From Caulobacteraceae bacterium (GTDB lineage Bacteria; Pseudomonadota; Alphaproteobacteria; Caulobacterales; Caulobacteraceae), in NCBI GenBank assembly GCA_947501315.1, contig CANMXH010000078.1:1-9781 (forward strand): a DNA stretch of 9,781 nt, read 5' to 3'. Under the pieces are notes generated by a model. The model was given only the letters and a program-made list of their open reading frames with translations. It did not search any database and had not been told where the DNA came from. This document shows, piece by piece, positions 5,711-9,781 of the stretch. Within the stretch, counting starts at the first letter, position 1. Every line of letters starts with the position of its first letter. The position numbers and the translations under genes are program-made.

Positions 5711-8428
5711 ATGCTCGACAAGACCTTCGACCCGACCGCCGCCGAACCCCGGCTCTATGCGAAATGGGAGGCGAGCGGTGTGTTTGCCCCCACGACCGAC
5801 GGTGCTGCCGAGGCCTATTCGATCGTCATTCCGCCGCCCAATGTGACGGGTTCGCTGCACATCGGGCACGCGCTGAACAACACCCTGCAGGACATCCTCG
5901 CCCGCTATCACCGGATGAAGGGCAAGGCCGTGTTGTGGCTGCCGGGCACAGACCACGCCGGAATCGCGACGCAGATGGTGGTCGAGCGTCAGCTGGCCGC
6001 CGCCGGCCATGCCAGCCGCCGCGACATGGGCCGGGAGGCGTTCCTGGCCAAGGTCTGGGAGTGGAAGGCCGAGTCGGGCGGGACTATTGTCCAGCAGCTG
6101 CGCCGGCTGGGGGCCTCGTGCGACTGGAGTCGGGAACGGTTCACCCTCGATGAGGGGCTGAACGCCGCCGTGCGCAAGGTCTTCGTCCAGCTGCACAGGG
6201 ACGGGCTGATCTATCGCGACAAGCGGCTGGTCAATTGGGACCCACATTTCCAGACGGCGATCTCGGACCTCGAGGTCGAGCAGCGCGAGATGGACGGCCA
6301 CTACTGGCATTTCGCCTATCCGCTGGCGGACGGCGTCACCTATGAGCATCCGGTCGCCTTTGACGAAGACGGCAAGGCGACGGAGTGGGAGAAGCGTGAC
6401 TACATCGTCGTGGCGACGACCCGGCCGGAGACGATGCTCGGTGATACCGGCGTGGCGGTGCATCCGGACGATGCGCGCTATGCGGGGCTGGTCGGGAAAT
6501 TCGTGACCCTGCCGATCGTCGGGCGGCGCATTCCGATCGTCGCCGACGACTATGCCGATCCGGCCAAGGGCTCGGGGGCGGTGAAGATCACCCCGGCGCA
6601 CGACTTCAATGACTTCCAGGTCGGCAAGCGGGCGGGGCTGGCGGCGCTCAACGTCATGGACGCCTTCGGCCGGATCACGGCCGCTGACACGGCCGATGTG
6701 CCGGCCGACTACGAGGGCATGGACCGGTTCGCGGCGCGCAAGGCCATTGTGGCCCGCGCCGAGGCTGAGGGCTGGCTCAAGGAGATCGAGAAGACCCGCC
6801 ATGTGATCCCGCACGGCGACCGTTCGGGCGTGGTCATCGAGCCGTGGCTGACGGACCAGTGGTACGTCGACGCCCATACAATGGCCCAGCCGGCGATCCG
6901 GGCGGTGGAGCAGGGCGACACGGTCTTCGAGCCGAAGTCGTACGAGAAGATCTATTTCGAATGGCTGCGCAACATCGAGCCCTGGTGCATCTCGCGTCAG
7001 CTCTGGTGGGGTCATCGCATTCCGGCCTGGTATGACGCCGACGGCAACATCTATGTCGCCGAGAGTGAGGCCGAGGCGGTTGCGCAGGCCGGCGGCAAGC
7101 CGCTGACGCAGGACGAGGACGTGCTGGACACCTGGTTCAGCTCGGCCCTGTGGCCGTTCTCGACCATGGGCTGGCCGGAGAAGACCGAGGACCTGAAGCG
7201 TTTCTATCCGACCAGCGATCTGGTGACGGCGGCGGACATCATTTTCTTCTGGGTTGCCCGGATGATGATGATGGGACTTCACTTCATGGATGAGGTTCCG
7301 TTCAAGCGGGTCATCATCAATGGCCTGGTCCGCGACGAGAAGGGCCAGAAGATGAGCAAGTCGAAGGGGAATGTCATCGACCCCCTCGGCATCATCGACG
7401 AGCTGGGTGCCGACCCGCTGCGTTTCACCATGGCCATTCTGTCGGGTACACGCGACATCAAACTCTCCCGACAACGTATTGAGGGTTATCGGAATTTCGG
7501 CACAAAACTGTGGAACGCGGCGCGCTTCTCACAGATGAATGAGGCGATGCGGGTCGAGGGCTTTGACCCCGCGACCGTCGACCAGACCATCAACCGCTGG
7601 ATCCGCGGCGAGCTGACCAAGGCCGAGCGCGGGGTCAGCGAGGCGATCGAGGGCGGGCGTTTCGACGATGCGGCCTCGGCCCTGTACCGCTTCGTCTGGA
7701 ACGTCTTCTGCGACTGGTATCTGGAGCTGGCCAAGCCGGTGTTCATGGGCACTGACGAGGCCGCCAAGGCCGAGACCCGGGCGATGACGGCCTGGACGCT
7801 GGACCAGACCCTGAAGCTGATGCACCCGATCATGCCCTTCATCACCGAGGAGCTGTGGGACAAGCTGGCCGGCGAAGGCGCGGGGCGGAGCGAGGCGACC
7901 CTGATCGGGGCGGCCTGGCCGGAGCTGCCGGATGGCTTCATCGATCCTGGCACCGAGGGCGAGATCGGCTGGCTGGTCGATCTGGTCACCGAAATCCGCC
8001 AGTTGAAGGCCGAGATGAATGTCCCGCAGGGGGCCAAACCCGGCCTTTCCTTCATCGCGCCGGATGCGGTCACGGCGGGTCGGATTGCGCGCCACAGAGA
8101 CCTCATCCTGACGCTTGGCCGGGTATCGGACCTGTCGACCGTCGAAGCCGCGGTCGAGGGGGCGGTGACCTTCGTTTCCGGCGGCGCGACAGCGGCCCTT
8201 TCGCTGGCCGGGATCATCGATCTGACGGCGGAGCGTGCGCGACTGACGAAAGAGATCGCCGCCTTCGACAGTGATATCGGCCATTTCAACAAGAAGCTCG
8301 GCAATCCAAATTTCGTCGATCGTGCGGCCCCCGAGGTCGTCGATGAACAACGCCAGAAGCTGGCCGAGGCCGAGGCCGGCAAGGCCAGGCTGCAGGCGGC
8401 ACTGGCGCGGCTGGACGCGGTGGGGTGA
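5711..8428 (+). CDS. valS: Valyl-tRNA synthetase
   Basis: A class I aminoacyl-tRNA synthetase that charges tRNA-Val with valine in the cytoplasm. The ATP-binding HIGH motif is in PPPNVTGSLHIGHA (residues 41-54), followed by GTDHAGIATQ (79-88). The CP1 editing domain, which hydrolyses mischarged Thr-tRNA, carries TTRPETMLGDTG from residue 236. WCISRQLWWGHRIPAW begins at residue 425, DTWFSSALWP spans 473-482, and the second ATP motif KMSKS spans 547-551. An anticodon-binding helical domain follows (about 600-760). The last about 70 residues are the coiled-coil tRNA-binding arm with LGNPNFVDRAAPEVV, which is diagnostic for ValS against IleS and LeuS. The length of 905 is typical. The start ATG at 5711 has no clear Shine-Dalgarno sequence. 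Its TGA overlaps the tlyA start by four bases. Confidence 0.98.
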   Translation: MLDKTFDPTAAEPRLYAKWEASGVFAPTTDGAAEAYSIVIPPPNVTGSLHIGHALNNTLQDILARYHRMKGKAVLWLPGTDHAGIATQMVVERQLAAAGHASRRDMGREAFLAKVWEWKAESGGTIVQQLRRLGASCDWSRERFTLDEGLNAAVRKVFVQLHRDGLIYRDKRLVNWDPHFQTAISDLEVEQREMDGHYWHFAYPLADGVTYEHPVAFDEDGKATEWEKRDYIVVATTRPETMLGDTGVAVHPDDARYAGLVGKFVTLPIVGRRIPIVADDYADPAKGSGAVKITPAHDFNDFQVGKRAGLAALNVMDAFGRITAADTADVPADYEGMDRFAARKAIVARAEAEGWLKEIEKTRHVIPHGDRSGVVIEPWLTDQWYVDAHTMAQPAIRAVEQGDTVFEPKSYEKIYFEWLRNIEPWCISRQLWWGHRIPAWYDADGNIYVAESEAEAVAQAGGKPLTQDEDVLDTWFSSALWPFSTMGWPEKTEDLKRFYPTSDLVTAADIIFFWVARMMMMGLHFMDEVPFKRVIINGLVRDEKGQKMSKSKGNVIDPLGIIDELGADPLRFTMAILSGTRDIKLSRQRIEGYRNFGTKLWNAARFSQMNEAMRVEGFDPATVDQTINRWIRGELTKAERGVSEAIEGGRFDDAASALYRFVWNVFCDWYLELAKPVFMGTDEAAKAETRAMTAWTLDQTLKLMHPIMPFITEELWDKLAGEGAGRSEATLIGAAWPELPDGFIDPGTEGEIGWLVDLVTEIRQLKAEMNVPQGAKPGLSFIAPDAVTAGRIARHRDLILTLGRVSDLSTVEAAVEGAVTFVSGGATAALSLAGIIDLTAERARLTKEIAAFDSDIGHFNKKLGNPNFVDRAAPEVVDEQRQKLAEAEAGKARLQAALARLDAVG

Positions 8429-9156
8429 AGACCCGGCTCGACCAGCTGCTGGTCGCGCGCGGACTGGCGGAGAGCCGGGCGCGGGCGAAGGCGGCGATCG
8501 AGGCGGGCGGGGTGACGGTTAACGGGGTGCCGGCGAAGGCGGCGTCCCAGACCGTGGCTGAGGATGCGGTCGTGGCCTATGCCGACGCCCATCGCTGGGT
8601 CGGGCGCGGCGCGCTGAAGCTGGATCACGCCCTGTCCCTTTGGCCGGTCGAGGTTGCGGGCCGGACGGTGCTGGATGTCGGGGCCTCGACCGGGGGCTTT
8701 ACCGAGGTCTGTCTGGAGCGTGGGGCAGCGCGGGTGTTCGCCGTCGATGTCGGCTCGGGTCAATTGCATGCCCGCGTCGCGGCGGACCCGCGGGTGATCA
8801 ATCTGGAGCAGACGGATGCGCGCGATCTGACGCCCGCCCTGATCCCTGATGCGCCGGAACTCATCGTCTGCGACGCCAGCTTTATCGGGCTGGCCAAGGT
8901 GCTGCCTGTGGCCCTTTCGCTGGCGGCCCCGGAGGCGGACCTGGTCACCCTGGTCAAGCCGCAGTTCGAGGCGACCGGGCCGGGCGGAACCAAGAAGGGC
9001 GTGGTCAAGGACCCGGTGGCGCAGCAGGCGGCGCTGGCGGCGGTCTGCGACTGGCTGGAAGGCGAGGGCTGGGCGGTGCAGGCGACCGCGGAGAGCCCGA
9101 TCACCGGCGGGGACGGGAATGTGGAGTTTCTGCTGTGGGCGAAGAGGGGTGGTTAG
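8425..9156 (+). CDS. tlyA: TlyA-family rRNA 2'-O-methyltransferase (also called hemolysin A)
   Basis: TlyA methylates ribose 2'-OH groups of rRNA; in mycobacteria this is at cytidines of 16S and 23S rRNA, and its loss gives capreomycin resistance. Residues 1-60 are an S4 RNA-binding domain (MKTRLDQLLVARGLAESRAR). Residues 60-240 are an FtsJ-like Rossmann methyltransferase with the cofactor loop LDVGASTGGFT at 83-93. Putative catalytic residues K65, D150 (CDASF), K178 (LVKPQFE) and E234 (NVEF) fit the K-D-K-E tetrad known for M. tuberculosis TlyA (K69, D154, K182, E238), each four positions earlier. The GTG start overlaps the valS stop as GTGA, so translational coupling is likely. At 243 residues it is of normal length. 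Its last codons and TAG stop lie within a heptamer repeat array. Confidence 0.95.
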   Translation: MKTRLDQLLVARGLAESRARAKAAIEAGGVTVNGVPAKAASQTVAEDAVVAYADAHRWVGRGALKLDHALSLWPVEVAGRTVLDVGASTGGFTEVCLERGAARVFAVDVGSGQLHARVAADPRVINLEQTDARDLTPALIPDAPELIVCDASFIGLAKVLPVALSLAAPEADLVTLVKPQFEATGPGGTKKGVVKDPVAQQAALAAVCDWLEGEGWAVQATAESPITGGDGNVEFLLWAKRGG

Positions 9157-9176
9157 TGGTTAGTGGTTCGTGGCTG
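9149..9176 (+). repeat. Heptamer repeat array, left arm (GTGGTTA-type)
   Basis: Four 7-base units in direct succession: GTGGTTA, GTGGTTA, GTGGTTC, GTGGCTG. The array starts in the last codons of tlyA, and the first unit supplies the start of the TAG stop codon. It is in inverted orientation to the array at 9233-9264. Confidence 0.8.
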
Positions 9177-9232
9177 GCCACCGGTTGTGCGACGGCGCGG
9201 ACAGCGCTGCCCTTCCGCCGGCGATAAGGCGG

Positions 9233-9264
9233 CGAGCACTAGCCACTAGCCACTGGCCACTGGC
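9233..9264 (-). repeat. Heptamer repeat array, right arm (inverted)
   Basis: On the plus strand the units are CGAGCAC, TAGCCAC, TAGCCAC, TGGCCAC and a partial TGGC. Read on the minus strand they are GTGGCCA, GTGGCTA, GTGGCTA, GTGCTCG, the same GTGGYYA type as the left arm. As RNA, 9149-9162 can pair with 9240-9253 over 14 positions, two of them G-U. A smaller hairpin, CCGCC (9215-9219) with GGCGG (9228-9232), lies in the loop. Confidence 0.8.
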
Positions 9265-9295
9265 TTCTGACATCCGTCATTACCCTTTCCCAACA

Positions 9296-9329
9296 AGGAA
9301 AAACCCCCGGTGGATGCTCCGCCGGGGGT
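9296..9329 (-). terminator. Strong intrinsic terminator of the glycine-zipper gene
   Basis: On the minus strand ACCCCCGG (9329-9322 as its complement) pairs with the arm at 9310-9303. The stem extends inward through a G-T pair and three more pairs to a 3-base loop, about 12 bp in all. It is followed by TTTTTCCTT. The T-tract exists only on the minus strand, so it terminates the leftward gene at 9387-9781. Confidence 0.8.
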
Positions 9330-9337
9330 CTCCGTCA

Positions 9338-9378
9338 CGCCGCCGATCGACAGGGGGGCTGAAAAATAATCGGCGGCG
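9338..9378. repeat. 10-bp inverted repeat before the terminator
   Basis: CGCCGCCGAT (9338-9347) and ATCGGCGGCG (9369-9378) are perfect inverted copies around a 21-base spacer that includes GAAAAATA. It lies just after the glycine-zipper gene stop and before its terminator. It has no T-tract of its own in either direction and could be an accessory mRNA 3'-end structure. Confidence 0.5.
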
Positions 9379-9386
9379 CAAGTCTG

Positions 9387-9781
9387 TCAGCAGGTCTGCT
9401 CGTAGCGGGTGACCGTGCGGCCGTAGCGGTCGCGGCTGTGGACGGTCCGGGTGCGGCAGTCGGACTGGTAGCGGTCGTTCGACCGGTCCTGGTAGTCTTG
9501 GTAGCCCTGGTCGTCGTAGCGGTCGCTGGATCCGTAGCCGCCGTTGTCGCGGCTGCTGAAGTCGCGGTAGTCGTTTGAGTTCCCGTAGCCGTACTGGGCA
9601 TAGTCGCTGCGGGTCCCATTGCAGTCGCGGGCCGAGTCGCCGCCGACGGCTGCGCCGAGCGCGCCACCGATCACCGCCCCGAGCACGCTGCCTTCGGTCC
9701 GACGGCCGCGCGCGCCCATCTGGGAGCCGAGGACGGCCCCGAAGGTCGCGCCGACGAGGGCACCGTTACCCTGACGATTCC
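9387..9781 (-). CDS. Glycine-zipper (2TM) envelope protein with Tyr/Asp/Arg-rich tail, 5' end missing
   Basis: The frame is open to the right edge, so the start is outside the window. The ATG at 9719 is probably internal, because the residues before it (GALVGATFGAVLGSQMG) form a first glycine zipper. The second, GSVLGAVIGGALGAAVGG, follows after a short basic RGRR link. Two such GxxxG-rich helices are the hallmark of glycine-zipper 2TM proteins, which are often small envelope proteins with a signal peptide (here not visible). The rest, about 80 residues, is rich in Asp, Tyr, Arg, Ser and Gly with almost no aliphatic residues, and ends CRTRTVHSRDRYGRTVTRYE followed by a final QTC. Two Cys near the end (about 23 residues apart) could form a disulphide in the periplasm. 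The function is unknown. Confidence 0.85.
   Translation of the reverse strand, partial: NRQGNGALVGATFGAVLGSQMGARGRRTEGSVLGAVIGGALGAAVGGDSARDCNGTRSDYAQYGYGNSNDYRDFSSRDNGGYGSSDRYDDQGYQDYQDRSNDRYQSDCRTRTVHSRDRYGRTVTRYEQTC

Noticed and set aside
5648..7474. 608-codon open frame on the minus strand opposite valS
   Set aside because: It lies antisense to an unmistakable valyl-tRNA synthetase; long antisense frames are common in GC-rich genes, and its translation is His/Arg/Pro/Gly-rich without domains.
7486..8769. 427-codon minus-strand frame opposite valS and tlyA
   Set aside because: Antisense to two recognised genes, with Ser/Arg/Pro-rich composition and no family resemblance.
9149..9264. Possible CRISPR array
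   Set aside because: The repeat units are only 7 bases with no spacers, and the two arrays are inverted; no cas genes are present.
9170..9412. 80-codon plus-strand frame between tlyA and the glycine-zipper gene
   Set aside because: It runs through the heptamer arrays, the minus-strand terminator and into the opposing gene; its translation is basic and compositionally unlike a protein.

Overview
The window is GC-rich, tightly packed chromosomal DNA from an alphaproteobacterium, most likely a member of the Caulobacteraceae such as Brevundimonas or a close relative. The main evidence is the gene order isoaspartate-methyltransferase-like gene, tolC, popZ, valS. PopZ, the cell-pole organising protein, is recognised by its N-terminal helix EPTMEEILASIRRIISEDD. 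I see no prophage, insertion sequence, CRISPR array or defence system. Species assignment is inference from gene content, not from a search.

Layout from left to right. (1) Positions 1-576 hold the 3' part of a SpoU/TrmH-family RNA 2'-O-methyltransferase gene, cut by the window edge. (2) Positions 667-789 hold a possible 40-residue single-pass membrane protein. (3) Positions 2273 to 809 on the minus strand form a run of small, poorly characterised genes: a LuxR-type helix-turn-helix protein, an overlapping 84-residue helical protein in another frame, a short transmembrane tail back in the first frame, a 115-residue helical protein and a five-pass membrane protein. This is the least explained part of the window. 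(4) A tRNA-Cys(GCA) gene lies at 2476-2403 on the minus strand. (5) On the plus strand there follow a divergent isoaspartate-methyltransferase-like gene, a tolC-type outer-membrane channel gene, popZ, valS and a tlyA-type rRNA methyltransferase gene. Intrinsic terminators follow tolC and popZ, and valS/tlyA overlap by four bases (GTGA). (6) Positions 9149-9264 carry heptamer repeats in inverted orientation that begin inside the last codons of tlyA. (7) A glycine-zipper envelope protein gene on the minus strand runs off the right edge and ends at a strong intrinsic terminator.

Functionally, the central block combines translation (tRNA-Cys, ValS, TlyA, SpoU methylase), envelope export (TolC) and polar cell-cycle organisation (PopZ). 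These genes share a conserved neighbourhood more than a pathway. The minus-strand small-gene run looks like a local regulatory or membrane module of unknown role. Its frame structure (helix-turn-helix in frame A, helical protein in frame A+1, membrane segment again in frame A, with no stop in frame A) is the observation most worth checking.
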